From Allium sativum (taxonomy: Eukaryota > Streptophyta > Magnoliopsida > Asparagales > Amaryllidaceae): 64,000 nucleotides of DNA. Both the position numbers and the translations under genes were made by a program. The notes under the pieces are model-generated. The model made no database searches, was not told the DNA's origin, and saw only the letters and a list, made by a program, of their open reading frames with translations. Shown piece after piece: positions 1 through 12,350 of the stretch (position 1 is the first letter of the stretch; every line of letters begins with the position of its first letter). The DNA is taken from NCBI GenBank assembly GCA_030737875.1, contig CM060911.1, positions 108,852,625-108,916,624 of the forward strand. The letters run 5' to 3'.

Positions 1-3000
1 TCGGAAAATCAAGGGACCACGCCATATAACACGGAACGGGTTTCCTCCCAAGAACACCAGTGCATAAAACAAACAGCGCAATGCTAAATAAAGAACAATG
101 AAGCTATTATAAGACCCAGGTCCCATCACAAAATGCAACGCAAGCCGGAGGATAGGGTTTTTACCTTATAATAGCCAAAGAATGCTTGATACGCTAAATT
201 TCATGTTTTTAATTCTTAATCATAAATATCAATCATAGACGGCATGAGTGCCCCATCCCACTATGTCGCCATATATAGGTTTACAATTAAAACTGCAAAG
301 TCACGTATTTGGAAATTGGATTTCCATATGTGAACCGAGGAAAAAGATAGTCCTCTACCGATTCGAGACAATCTAGCCCATGTCTCAGGTTAGAGCTCGA
401 GTGACCATTGGAGCGACAGGGCCAGTCCACCGATGTGGATTAAAATTCCTGAACACTGCGTTTCCCCGCCCTTTGGGGCATAAATGAGCCAATGAATGAC
501 TCCATCGGCTTCACATAGTCACCTTTATATCTGAGGCGCCTCGCAACAGCAACAACCACATAAGTCAAACTCATCAGGGCGTGCAAAACCACTGACGCCA
601 CTTCTAACTAGAAGGAAACGCATGCCCTCCCTGAGGTCCTCTCCCGCTTTTGGTTCACAACCGGGGTGTGAGGCTCGCGAATCAACGCTACACAAAGCTA
701 TGCCACATAGGCTGTGCTTTGATCATCAACCACAAGACTCTGCTTTTCAACAGAAGCCTTGATCATTTGCATCTTAGCATGCCACACAGGCAAACCACTC
801 CATGCAACCGATATCCATCAATCACACAGAATGATATCCAATGTCAGACACACGGTCTATTTACAAGTCCGTTCTGGGTCTGAACAAAACCGGAGGCACC
901 TAGTACCCCGCATCTCCATCGATCTCCAAGTACGTCTGGACGACCACCAATTGATTCCCTCCTCTTGGTTGTACGGCCCAATCAAGATCATCAGTAATTA
1001 TCCACACGACGTGAAGACCTCTGGACTTCGACCACCATCTTCATCTTTGACTCATCGTCGAATCAGATATTCAGAATGGGATAAACCTGGTCTTTCTGAA
1101 TAACTCGCGTATATAATAAATAAGTGTTACACAAATACAATATACGCCTCATTCCAATTCATCAGTCACTAACCGCAAATTAATAAGAGAATAATTCCCC
1201 AAATATTAACCCCGAAGGCCGAAACTAACATCAGATCAATACCCAGGAAACCATTCTTCTTAGCTAACCTACAGTTAGTTTCTAAATTTCACATTCTTAG
1301 GGAAAGGTTCCCATTAATTTTATCAAAGATAAATTCTTTTAAATTTATTCTTTAATCTTCCTTTGAATATCACTTCAAACTAGTCGGGATTAGCGAACCA
1401 CACCGAAGTAATTATTTATTTTATTTCCCAATCCCAACCTATTTATACCATGAAGTAAAACTGGTCATACTTCATATCTAACACCACGGTGTTATCGGTA
1501 AATTCAATTACCATTTTACGTTCAAATCTAATTAAAGATTTAACTACCGCCTGGAGTAAAACTGGTGATACTCCATTCTCGATCTTTTCAATCTAATTAA
1601 AGATTCATTAAAACTCCACTTAGTTTTAATCTTTAACTAGGTTAAAGAATCAGTGTCATTTAAAACACGGTTCACGATAAACCCCAAAATCACATAACAT
1701 TTCAATCAGTCCCTAACCGTAAATTAGCAAGTGAGCAATTCCCTAAGTACTAACCCCGAAGGCTGAAACCAACATCAGATCAATACCCCCAGAAATCATT
1801 CAACTTAACTAATCTCCAGTTAGTTTCTGATTTTCTTAACTCCTTTGGGTCTAAGAACAGTACTATTGAAGATACCGTTCACGACAACCCAAAATCATAT
1901 TCCATTAATTATTGGGTTAAAGAACAAGTGTTATTTAAAACACTGTTCATGATAAACCCAAAAATCAATACCAATTCAATTACAATTAAATATTATTTAA
2001 TTGGTACCCTTCATTAAATCTAAATAAAAAGATTTAATCTTTTTCTTAACTGGGTTTAAGAACAGTGTTAATGAAGACACCATTCACGACAAACCCAAAT
2101 CACATTTGATATTAAATACAAGGCTCTGAATAGAAAATATATCGGCTTATATTCAATATCAAATTCTACGACCAACAAATATCGTATTGGAAATAACGAT
2201 ATAAATATATCTTTGAAATTCCCATAACAATATCTGTATCGTCATGAAACCCAACATCGAAATATTCCAAAGACAATTTCGATTCAAACCCATTCCAATT
2301 CAATTACTGGAAATTCTGGTTATTTTCAAAATCATTTCAAATCCACTTTATTTATTTAAAAAAAAATAGAATTATAATTCTAGTTCAAAACTAGTTCATT
2401 TTGATAAAAATCTATTTTTATCTTTTCAAATATGGATTTTTTCATCCCAATTCTTCACAAATCATTTCTTATGTTTTTACAATGACCTTTTCCAAATTTC
2501 ATTTGGACATAATTCCAAATCCAACCATTAGATTTCTAATTTCTAATATTCGTTAGCAAGCTCTTTTCGATACGAACCCAACGGTTCCGGTTTTAGGAGA
2601 ATCCGACGGTCGGATCTCCCGTAATGTCTATTCGAAGTCAATGGTCGAAATTCACGAACTACCGCAGCGCGGCGCGTTCTATTCAGGCCATTATATTATA
2701 TATTTAATATATATAATGTATACTTCATCGATTTCCTTTTAAAACGTATTATGTAAATCGTTTTAAATTCGTTTTCGAAACGATTTCAACTTCATTTCTA
2801 ATTCAAATCAAAATTGAATTTTTCCTTATAAATTCATTTTAAATCCATTTCAAATTGGTTTCAATTCAAATCGATTTTTAATTCAATTTTAGTTCGTTTT
2901 CAATTCAATTCAATTTCATTTCGAATTCATTTCCAATTCGAATTCATTTCAAATTGATTTCCATTCAATTTCAATTCGATTTGAATTCATTTTATTTTCA

Positions 3001-5862
3001 ATTCAATTCGAATTCTAATTCGTTTCAATTCAATTCGAATTCTATTTCGTTTCAATTCAATTCGAATTTGAATTTCATTTCAAAATATTCGATTTTGAAA
3101 TCTCTTTTCAATATTCATTATAAAAACGAATATAGTCGATATAAATATCGTTCGCGTCAAAATAGCGCATATCTAATCAACACGGCTTTATATATTTCTA
3201 TTTCAAATATTCTATTCAAATATTTCGTTTCAAATATTTCTTCTCAAATATTTTATTCAAATATTTCTCTTCAAATATTCTATTTCAAAACTGGAATGAG
3301 GCCCAATCAATTACCATAGATTTTATTTCTTTGGAATTCCATACAACGCATGTATATATCAACATTGACAAATAATCAACCATCATCCAAAGTTCATTCT
3401 ACATTGTATAAGCATCAAATATAAATATTTAACGCTCATAACAGTCTATCAATCAATCGATCGACATACAACTAATTATTGGGATTAGTGTATGTCATAT
3501 ATCATCCCAATACCCGTGTGGGGTTTCAAACAATTAAACACATATTTTATTTGTGCAGTTGGGCGATGTGTAAAATTTATCGTCCTAATCAATATCAATC
3601 AAATCAGTGTATATAAACAAACCTATGATTTGTTTATAATTATTTATTTTATATACATGTTAAATATTTTATTTTTAACTATAAGATATTTTCCACTATA
3701 AAATATTTTATTTCATTCCAAATCACATAATCAAATTTCACAACATAGCAACCAAACAAACAAGTCATCCATGGTCTATGGACGACGGGTGTCGGGTGCT
3801 ACTAAGCACCGTCTGCATCCTAATATATATTTCAAACTAGAAATAAAAATAAAAGTGAGGAGTTCTCACCTTGGGGTTCCACTCCGCCATTTCGTTTCTG
3901 AATTTCTGAACCGTTTGAATTCCTTTTTGATTTCAATCCGTTCCATCTCAATTCTTTTCACACTGTCCATATTAAAAATCAAATTTTTATTATCACTACA
4001 TGTACATAAAAATCGAATTTTTATCTTCACTTCATATATATAAAAATCGCATTTTTATATTGTTGCTATGCATATAAAAATTACATTTTTACACTGCTAC
4101 TGTATAGATAAAAATCCTATTTTTATACCGCTACCATATAGATAAAAATTCTATTTTTACATCGCTACTATATAGATAAAAATTCTATTTTTACATCGCT
4201 ATATAAATAGAAAAGATTATATTTTTACAACGCTATATAAATAGAAAAGATTATATTTTTACAACGCTACATAAATAGAAAAGATTATATTTTTATCTTT
4301 ATATTTCTAAAAATCTCATCTTTCTATTTTTAAAAATCTAACTTTTTCTATTTAAAAAATCAATCTTTTCCTATTTAAAAATCCAATCTTTTCCTATTTA
4401 AAAATCCAATCTTTTCCTATTTAAAAATTCAATCCTTTTCTATTTAAGAATATGACCCTTCTCTAATTAAAAATATGACCTTTCTCTCATTAAAAATCAA
4501 AGTTTTTCAAATTAAAAAATCTAATCTTTATTATATTAACTATATAATAAAACTGATTTTATAAATGCTCCTATAAAAAAAACTGATTTTATTTAATTAA
4601 AGAATATAAATAAGCTAAAAATAAAATAAAGCTCACCACGTTCAGAGAGGGGGAGGGTCAGCAGTTCGTCGGAGGTGCGCTGGAGGTGATGGCGGCGCGT
4701 TGTGTCGTCGATGGGGTGGGGGAGGCTCTAGCGCGGCGGTTAGCTTCGGGTTCGGGGGTTCGTTGGTTGGAGCAGAACAGAGGGGGAGTTCGCGTGAGGT
4801 CGTCAAGGTGGAGGGGGAGTTGTCAGAGGGCGGCGACTTAGGGGGAGGCACGATGAGGGGTGGATGGCGATCGCCAGTGGCGGCTGCGCCCTAGTTTTTT
4901 TTTCTAATCGAACGGGGAGGGTGTGTTTATCTGAGGAGAGAGAGTGTGGTGAGGGATAGTATATATAATATTTATTTTATTTTATTTTTATTTCAAAATG
5001 TTGACTTTTCATTCGACCACCAAACGAGACCCAACGACTGTCACCTCTAGCTAATTACCCCCATTCCGAACACAATGGGATATGTATCGTAAGCTGATTC
5101 GATCGTTTCGATCAGTTTTCGTTAAATTCAACATATAACTCTATATACTGAATTTGAACGCGCATTTCAATTTACTGGGGCCACATACGAACTCTAAATA
5201 TTCCCGAAAAATATTTTCCAGCTTCGTATTGGCGATACGGTCCAAACAAAACTGATTTCGTCAAATTTTGAGACCGTTTGAAAAATCGCCATTTTCCAGT
5301 CGATTAAAATCAACTGAAACTGGTCAAACGCGTTTTCCTTTGCCATGCTCACATATTGAATCGAAAAATTACGAATTTTGGAATCTAGCAATAACTTGAC
5401 ATCACGGATCCAACAAAAGTGATTTCGTCGAAAACCGAGGTTGGTTGCAAAATGGCTATTTTTAAGGGCTAGAATTCCATAGCGACTATTCTGAATTTTC
5501 AACTAGGCTTAACTTTTTATCCCCGTTACGAAATTTCAATTTTTCGGATTCGTTGGAAAGATATTCTCAATTAGATTCAAATATTTTTGGTTTCACTAAA
5601 ATCAGGTTTAATTTGCACCTTGTACATTCATTTGAACTTTGAAATCAAATTTTCAAACTACCACGCCATTTTCAATTCCTTTTATAATTATAAATAATTA
5701 TTTATATTCTAACGACGATTCAAATAAATATACCCGTTCAAATTCTATTCAAAATAAATTTCTCATCGATATTATTTAAAATAATTCATTTTAAACAATC
5801 AAAATTCGCTAAAATTGCCAAAATAAAATTTTTAAATTGGCTCAGATTTCCGGGTTATTACA
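1..5862 (-). mobile_element. Element D: giant LTR, reverse orientation, truncated by window edge
   Basis: This is an LTR read on the minus strand. It begins at 5862 with TGTAATAACCC, the same start as the A and B LTRs, and runs left off the window. The sequence at positions 1-55 matches, in reverse, A LTR sequence about 420 bp before that LTR's end, so the full LTR should be near 6.2 kb. From its 5' end it holds U3 repeats (about 5200-5500), a GC-rich patch (4640-4900) followed by a GTGAGC splice-donor-like site (4636-4631), AT-rich inverted repeats (3960-4560), the conserved GACGGTG...CCATGG block (3768-3820), AT-rich sequence (2700-3320) and the degenerate hairpin repeats (1200-2100). It is clearly diverged from A and B. 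Right-hand TSD is probably ATGCC (5863-5867); the other half lies outside. It interrupts the integrase of E. Confidence 0.9.
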
Positions 5863-6862
5863 ATGCCAATGCTAGCTTGAAAGCCGTTGTTGTAGGCGAA
5901 CTCTACTAAAGGAAGATGCTCTTCCCACGTCCCTCTGAAGTCTAGGATACACAGACTTAAAAGATCCTCAAGAACTCTGTTCACCCTTTCCGTCTGTCCA
6001 TTAGTCTGTAGGTGATAAGCGGTGCTCAAACACAACCGTGTACCAAATGCTTCTTGCAAGCTCATCCAAAATTCACTGGTGAAAATGGGGTCACGATCAC
6101 TTACGATGCCGGAAGGTACTCCATGAAGACGAACTATCTCATGAACATAAACTGCTGCCAACCAAGCTGTCTTCCTCTTGCTCTTAATCGGAATGAAATA
6201 AGCGCTCTTAGTAAGTCTGTCTACTACAACCAAAATACTGGTGTTGCCTTTCTTCGATCTAGGCAAACCATCTATGAAATCCATAGAGATGCTCTCCCAC
6301 TTCCACTGCGGAACCTCCAAAGAATGAAGTAAACCATCGGGCTTCTTTTGCTCAGCTTTGACTTGCTGGCAAACCAAAATTTGAGAAACAAATTCTGCCA
6401 CATCTTTCTTTATCACAGCCCAAAAGAAAACCCTCTTCATATCTCTATACATCTTCTCACTGCCTGGATGAATAGTCATCTTAGAGTGATGAGCTTCTTC
6501 TAGAACAGTCTTCAACAAACTCCCAGTTTGGGGAACACAAAGCCTTCCATCTCGTCGCCACCACCCTTTATCGTCTATTAGAAATCTCCCCTTTACTGAC
6601 CCTATCCAAGATATCAAAAATCTGTGGATCTTCTCGCTGCGAATCTCCAATCCGATCCATAAGAGTAGGTCGTATCACTAGCGAAGCAAACAGACCAGGC
6701 CAAAATTCGGTAGAGGGTCTAAAGTCAAAAGTCGATATGAACTCCAAGCTTTTCCTCTCCACAAACAGAGGACTTAAGGCCATCCTCTACGTACTCAGTG
6801 TGTCTGCCACCACATTACCCTTGCCAGGGGTATAAGCAATCACAAAGTCATATGATGCTAGG
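5863..6862 (-). pseudogene. Element E, integrase segment (decayed Ty3/gypsy pol)
   Basis: On the minus strand this continues the E polyprotein from the end of RNase H (a PGKGNVVAD motif near 6800) through the integrase. It has an HHCC-type zinc region ([10 protein letters not shown]), then [19 protein letters not shown] and the [10 protein letters not shown] glutamate region, so all three DDE positions can be seen. It is not functional. A stop codon follows the PGKGNVVAD motif, the frame shifts between about 6568 and 6650, and the first zinc cysteine is replaced (QILVCQQ where C has KCMVCQQ). The segment stops abruptly where element D entered, just after YNNGFQASIGI, and its other edge is the B insertion site. 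Against the integrase of C it is clearly the same clade but a different, older copy. Confidence 0.93.
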
Positions 6863-6867
6863 AACTC
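6863..6867. repeat. Target-site duplication of element B (left copy)
   Basis: AACTC directly precedes the TG that starts the B 5' LTR. The same five bases follow the CA that ends the B 3' LTR at 45658. Removing B and one copy joins two pieces of the E reading frame at the RNase H end. Confidence 0.95.
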
Positions 6868-7744
6868 TGTAATAACCCGAAAATCTGGGCCAGTTTAAAA
6901 ATTTTGTTTTGACAATTTTAATGAATTTTGAATATTTAAAATAGATTATTTTAAATAATATCGACGAAAAATTATTTTGAATATAATTCGACATATATAT
7001 TTATATACATCGTCGTCAGAATATAAATATTTATTTTAAATTATAAAAGGAACTGAAAATGGCGTGGTAGTTCGATAATTCGATTTCAAATTTCAATTGA
7101 ACATACCGAGTGCAAAATAAACCGGATTTTAGTGAAACCAAAAATAATAGGATCTATTTGAGAATATCTTTCCAACGAATCCGAAAAATCGAAATTTCAT
7201 AGCGGGAATCAAAAGTTATGCCCAGTTGAAAATTCAGAATAGTCGCTATGTAAACAATACATAACCCTTAAAAAGTGAAATTTTGCATACGAGCTCAGAA
7301 TTCGACGAGATAAATTTTTATGGATTCATAATGATAAATTATTGTTGAGTTCCAAATGGCGCATCGAATGGAGTTAGTATGTGGCCGTGCGAGCTGAAAC
7401 AGTTCAGGGTAAAGCGAGCAGTCATTTTACAAAGGAACATTATTGATACGACCTCAGAATTCGATTTCGTTTTTTTTTCTGGATTCGTATCATCTAATAA
7501 TGGTTAAATCCAAAAGGGCTTGATTTTTTGAGTTAGCATGTGAGCGTGCGAGAAGAAAAGGTGCGCCAAAATTGCATTTTTAGAGCTTATCTGAGCATTT
7601 TTGTGATTTTTAACGGACGGTCAAACGAACTCGGAATTCGACGAAACTTGTTTCTTTGGACTCGTCTTCACGTCTACTATCTCGTGTCCGAAATTCGCGG
7701 CGATTGGAGATCGTTAGCGTTCAGGCGACACGGGAGAAACTAGC

Positions 7745-7751
7745 ATATAAT
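7745..7751 (+). promoter_or_regulatory. Candidate TATA box of B LTR
   Basis: ATATAAT is followed within about 30 bases by a long CT-rich leader (TTCCTTTTTCTCTTCATTG type) and then by the C-rich patch. This looks like a plant core promoter with a pyrimidine-rich 5' leader. The start site itself is inferred. Confidence 0.4.
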
Positions 7752-8458
7752 CACTTTTACTTCCTTTTTCTCTTCATTGTTTCTCACTTTCTCTCTTCCT
7801 CTCTTTCTTCAAAAAAAAACTCAATAATGGCCACCGCTCCCCAAACCCGCTGCCCCTCCTCCACCAGCGCCACCACCCACCTCCACCGCCGGCCGTCGGC
7901 CTCCTCTTCCTCCTCCTTTCTCTCTTCCAATTTCAAATCCCTAAACCCCCAAATCATCATCACCACCACCACGGACCCCACCGCCGCCACCCCTTAGCAA
8001 CCTCCCCCACGTCCATCAGGCCCGCCACCGCCCGCTGGCCACCCAACTCCGGCCGTGGGCCCCGCTACGCTCAAAAACTCATTTTCACCAAAATTCCCGT
8101 TTTGTATAAAACACCCCGGACTGTTTTGTCTTATATCTCTCAAACGGTGCGTTTTTGGACAAAGTCCCTCTAGACCAAAGTTGTAGAGCACAAAATTCTC
8201 TTCGATTTGGCTATATGGAAGTCATGTTTTGGAGTTCGGAGCTGCTCGGAAAACGCGTGCGAAGTCTGCTGTTCAAAAGCTGAAAAAATCGTGTACTTTT
8301 GCGAATTCTGGCGAATTGGAGCATTTTTAGCAAAAAGCCTCTTAGGAAAAAGTTGTCCGGAATGGCGTGTTTAAGCTAGGAATAAAGATGGTGTGAAGAT
8401 CGAAGCTCGTTTGCAAATTCTAGGACCCGAACAGCGAATCCGGGCGTTAGAAAAAAAA

Positions 8459-8464
8459 GTGAGT
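8459..8464 (+). other. Candidate 5' splice site in B LTR
   Basis: GTGAGT after a run of A, downstream of the C-rich leader and directly before the AT-rich inverted-repeat tract. Equivalent sites occur in the B 3' LTR (40918-40923), in A (GTAAGT) and in D (GTGAGC), always between the GC-rich patch and the AT tract. No acceptor was assigned. Confidence 0.35.
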
Positions 8465-8509
8465 TTTCTCCGCTTTAAAGCTTCTATGGTTTTTGACATA
8501 TGAAGTAGA

Positions 8510-8735
8510 ATAAAAATATGATTTTTATATTATAGGAAGAATAAAAATATGATTTTTATATAGTAGAGACAATAAAAATACGATATTTATATTATATAGA
8601 TAGTAAAGATTTGATCTTTACTATATGAACAACGGTATAAAAATAGAATTTTTATCTATATAGTAGTAGTATAAAAATGTGATTTTTACATACATAGAAA
8701 CAATATAAAAATGTGATTTTTATATATGTAGTGAC
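8510..8735 (+). repeat. AT-rich inverted-repeat array in B LTR
   Basis: About seven short palindromes of the form AAAAAT-NNN-ATTTTT, where the central three bases vary (ATG, GTG, AGA and others). Spacing is irregular, 25-45 bases. The matching array in the B 3' LTR is at about 40970-41185. Confidence 0.75.
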
Positions 8736-10532
8736 TACGGGCAGTGAAATTGGCAAAAAGTCGAGCACGACGAAGATTTCTACATAAGAAGAGTCGTGGT
8801 GTTTGGTTTAGCTAGTCGGTGAGAACTTCTCACTCTAAATTTCTTTTTCTAGTTATATATATATACTAGGATGCAGACGGTGTTTAGTAGTACCCGACAC
8901 CATCGTCCACAGACCATGGACTTGTTTGTTTGGTTGTGTAGTTGGTTAGATTATTTGATTTGAATTTGATTGTTTGGTGAAATGGAATGGATTTGATTGA
9001 TATGTGTATGGCGTGGGCCATTATTAGACCGGGGATAAGGCTAGGCCTTGTCCCGTTTCTAGTATCGTGCTGTTATGCCGCCGAAATTTTCTAAAATAAG
9101 TTAGAAAAATAAAAATATCATTTTTACTTTGTAAATGAACTGAATAGAAATTCATGTGTTAAAATAAAATATTTTATCGTTAAAAATATAATTTTTAACG
9201 TGAATATGAATATAGTGACTGTGAATAAATAAATATTCATTTACAAACCGGACGGTTTGTTTATGTACACCTATTTGAAGGACATTGATTGGGTCGATAA
9301 ATTTTACACATCGCCCAACTGCACAAATAAAAATATGTGTTTGTTGATTTGAAACCCCACACGGGTATTGGGACGAAATATGACATACACTAATCCCAAT
9401 AATTAGTTGTATGTCGATCGATTGATTGACAGGCTGTTGTAAGCGTCAGATATCTATATTTGATGCTTATACAGTGTAGTGCACTTTGGATGATGGTTGA
9501 TTATTTATCATTGCTATTATATACATGTGTTGTATGGAATCCATATAATTAACTTTGTATGGTAATTGATTGGGCCTCATTCCAATTTAGAAAATAAAGA
9601 ACATTATAAAATAAAAGTTCATGTGTTGACAGTACTCATCCGTTGAGATTAGTCATGTGTTGAACAAAATATTTTAACAATAAAATTTACATCTTTATCA
9701 TTATACAATAAAGGTTCATGTGTTGACAGTACTCATCCGTTGAGATTAGTCATGTGTTGAACGAAATATTTTAACAATAAAATTTACATCTTTATCATAT
9801 AGAAAATTAGAAACTAACTGGAAAATAGATAAGATGAGTGGTCTCCTGGATGTTGATCTGATGTTGGTTTCGGCCTTCGGGGTTAATATTTAGGGAATCG
9901 TTCTCTTACTAATTTACGGTTGGAGTCTGATTTGAAATCAAACGATAGATACCATAATTTTTATAAAATATATTAAATAACAAAAATAGTCGCACGTGGA
10001 CAGTACTCATTCGTTGAGATTAGTCATGCGTTGACAAAAATATAGATTCCTTTGTTGAATAGAATAACGGAATTATTGAAATATATAAAGCCGTGTTGAT
10101 TAGAGATACGCTATTTTGACGCGAACGATATTTATATCGATTATATTCGTTTTTATATAATTGAATTGAATATAAAACGAATTCGAATTGAATTGAATAT
10201 AAAACGAATTTGAATTGAATTGAAAACGAATTGAAATAGAATAAAAATAGATTTGAAATGAATTAAAATGGAATTGAAATTTGAATTGATTTGAATTGAA
10301 TTTAAAATGAATTTATAAGGGAAGATTCAATTTTGATTTGAATTTGAAATGGAAGTAGAAATTGTTTTTGAAATGAATTTAAAACTATTTATAAAGTTTG
10401 TTTTAAACAGAAATTGACGAAATATATATTATATATATAATATAATGGCCTGAATAGAACGCGCCGTGCTGCGACAGTTCGTGAATTTCGACCATTGATT
10501 TCGAACGGACATTACGGGAGATCCGACCGTCG

Positions 10533-10537
10533 GATTC
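10533..10537. repeat. Target-site duplication of element A (left copy)
   Basis: GATTC precedes the A 5' LTR. AATTC (23834-23838) follows the A 3' LTR. There is one mismatch, but the intact site in the B 3' LTR (GTCGGATTCTCC, around 42990) confirms the insertion point. Confidence 0.88.
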
Positions 10538-11819
10538 TGTAATAACCCGGAAAATCTGGGCCAGTTTGAAATTTTTATTTTGGCAATTTTAGCGAATTTT
10601 GATTATTTAAAATGAATTATTTTAAATAAAAACGACGAGAAATTTATTTTGAATATAATTCGAACGTATATATTTATACGCGTCGTCGTTAGAATATAAA
10701 TAATTATATATAATTATAAATAGAATTGAAAATGGCGCGGTAGTTCGATAATTCGATTTCAAACTTCAATTGAATGTACCGGGTGCAAAACAATCCGGAT
10801 TTTAGTGAAACCAAAAATAATAGGATCTATTTGATAATATCTTTCCAACGAATCCGACCAATTGAAATTTGATAGCGGGAATCAAAAGATATGTCCAGTT
10901 GAAAATTCTGAGTAGTCGCTATGGAATTCAGGCCCTTAAAAATGGACATTTTGCAAATGACCTCGGATTTCGACGAAACCAGTTTTGTTGGGTCCGTGGT
11001 GTCAAGTTATTGCTAGATTCCAAATTTCATAATTTTTCGAATCAATATGTGAGCGTGGTAAAGGAAAACGTGTTTGACCAGTTTCAGTTGATTTTAATCG
11101 ACTGGAAATTGGCCATTTTTCAAACGGTCTCAGAATTCGACGAAACTAGTTTTGTTAGGACCGTATCGTCAATACGAAGCTAGAAAATATTTTTCTGCAA
11201 TTTATAGAGTTAGTATGTGACCCCGGTAATTTGAAATGTACGTTTAAAATTCAATATAGTGATTTAAATGTAAATTAAACGGAAACTGATTCAAATGATC
11301 GAATCAACCTACGATACATATCCCATTGTGTTCGGAATGGGGGTGAAACGCTATGGGCGACAGGCAGTGGGCCTCGTTTAGAGGTCGTATGTAAAAGTCA
11401 ACTTCTTTGAATTTAAAATAATTAAATAATAAAATATAAAAAAATAAAAACCCCCTTTTTCTCCTTAACCAGGCCCCCCCCGTTGAAATCATTTCAGAAC
11501 AAATCAGAAAATCGAAAAAAAAAAAGAAGAAAAGAGGACGGACGGAGCTCGCCACCGCCGATCCTTCCGCCACCCCGTCGACGCCCCGCGCCGCCTACCG
11601 TCCCCTCCCTCCGCGACCTCTCCCTCTCTCTATTCCCTCGATTCCCGTACCGCGAAACCCCCTCTCCGACCCATCAGAAGACCCCCACCCCCCAGCAGCG
11701 CCGCGAGCCGCCCCGCACCCCCTCCTCCGCCTTCCTTTCTCCCCTTCCTCCCTCTTCTCCTCCGACCAGCGAGCCGCTCCACCCCCTCAGCCTCCTTCGC
11801 CCCTTTTCAAAAACTGCCA

Positions 11820-11825
11820 GTAAGT
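11820..11825 (+). other. Candidate 5' splice site in A LTR
   Basis: GTAAGT directly follows the C-rich, CT-rich patch and precedes AT-rich, intron-like sequence. The copy in the second LTR is at 19006-19011. If used, a spliced leader would skip the AT tracts of the LTR. The acceptor was not found. Confidence 0.4.
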
Positions 11826-12046
11826 TTCTATTATTTATTTAGTTTATTTTAAATTCAGTTTTTAAGTATGATTACAATGTTCAAATTCAATTTTAAATTT
11901 ATATATAAAACATTGAAGAAAGTTTTGGTATTTAGTTCATGGAAAATTTAATTTTTTATCGAATAAAAGATGAGATTTTTAACTAGCTAAAAAGGGGAGA
12001 TTTTTAGCCTCATAAAGATGCGATTTTTAATTATAAATATCGTTTA

Positions 12047-12350
12047 GAACTTCGAAATAAAAATATGATTTTTATATATAGAACTTCGAAATAAAAATAT
12101 GATTTTTATATATAGAACTTCGAAATAAAAATATGATTTTTATATATAGAACTTCGAAATAAAAATATGATTTTTATATATAGAACTTCGAAATAAAAAT
12201 ATGATTTTTATATATAGAACTTCGAAAGTAAAAATTCGATTTTTATATATTGAATAGCAAAGTAAAAATTCGATTTTTATATATTGAATAGCAAAGAAAA
12301 AATTCGATTTTTATATATGGAATAGCGAAGTAAAAATTCGATTTTTACAT
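12047..12350 (+). repeat. 34-bp tandem array and AT palindromes in A LTR
   Basis: Five copies of a 34-bp unit containing AACTTCGAAATAAAAATATG are followed by related units with AAAAATTCGATTTTT. Each unit carries an AAAAAT/ATTTTT inverted repeat. The second A LTR has four copies of the 34-bp unit at the matching place (19231-19370), so the array changes length by whole units. Confidence 0.9.

Larger units (their letters stand above)
6868..10537 (+). mobile_element. B 5' LTR, left part
   Basis: This runs from TGTAATAACCCGAAAATCTG to the A insertion point. It holds three degenerate U3 repeats (about 7285-7720) sharing an AATTCGA core; a TATA-like ATATAAT (7745-7751); a pyrimidine-rich leader; a short ATG-started frame (7827-7997) in a C-rich patch; a GTGAGT donor-like site (8459-8464); AT inverted repeats (8510-8735); the conserved GATGCAGACGGTG block (8871-8935); two 97-bp direct repeats (9617-9810) with a third partial copy (about 9990-10035); an AT-rich GAATTGAATT-type tract (10150-10400); and a TCCGAC/GTCGGA palindrome that the A insertion interrupts. 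Confidence 0.92.

Noticed and set aside
6012..6332. 106-codon plus-strand frame
   Set aside because: It is antisense to the E integrase remnant.
7827..7997. Short ATG-started frame (MATAPQTRCPSS...) in the B 5' LTR
   Set aside because: The ATG is GTG in the 3' LTR, and a C-rich expansion changes the frame content. Kept only as part of the leader-like patch.
11483..11842. Proline-rich 119-codon frame in the A LTR
   Set aside because: It comes from C-rich composition, runs through the donor-like GTAAGT, and differs between LTRs only because of short indels. No recognisable domain.
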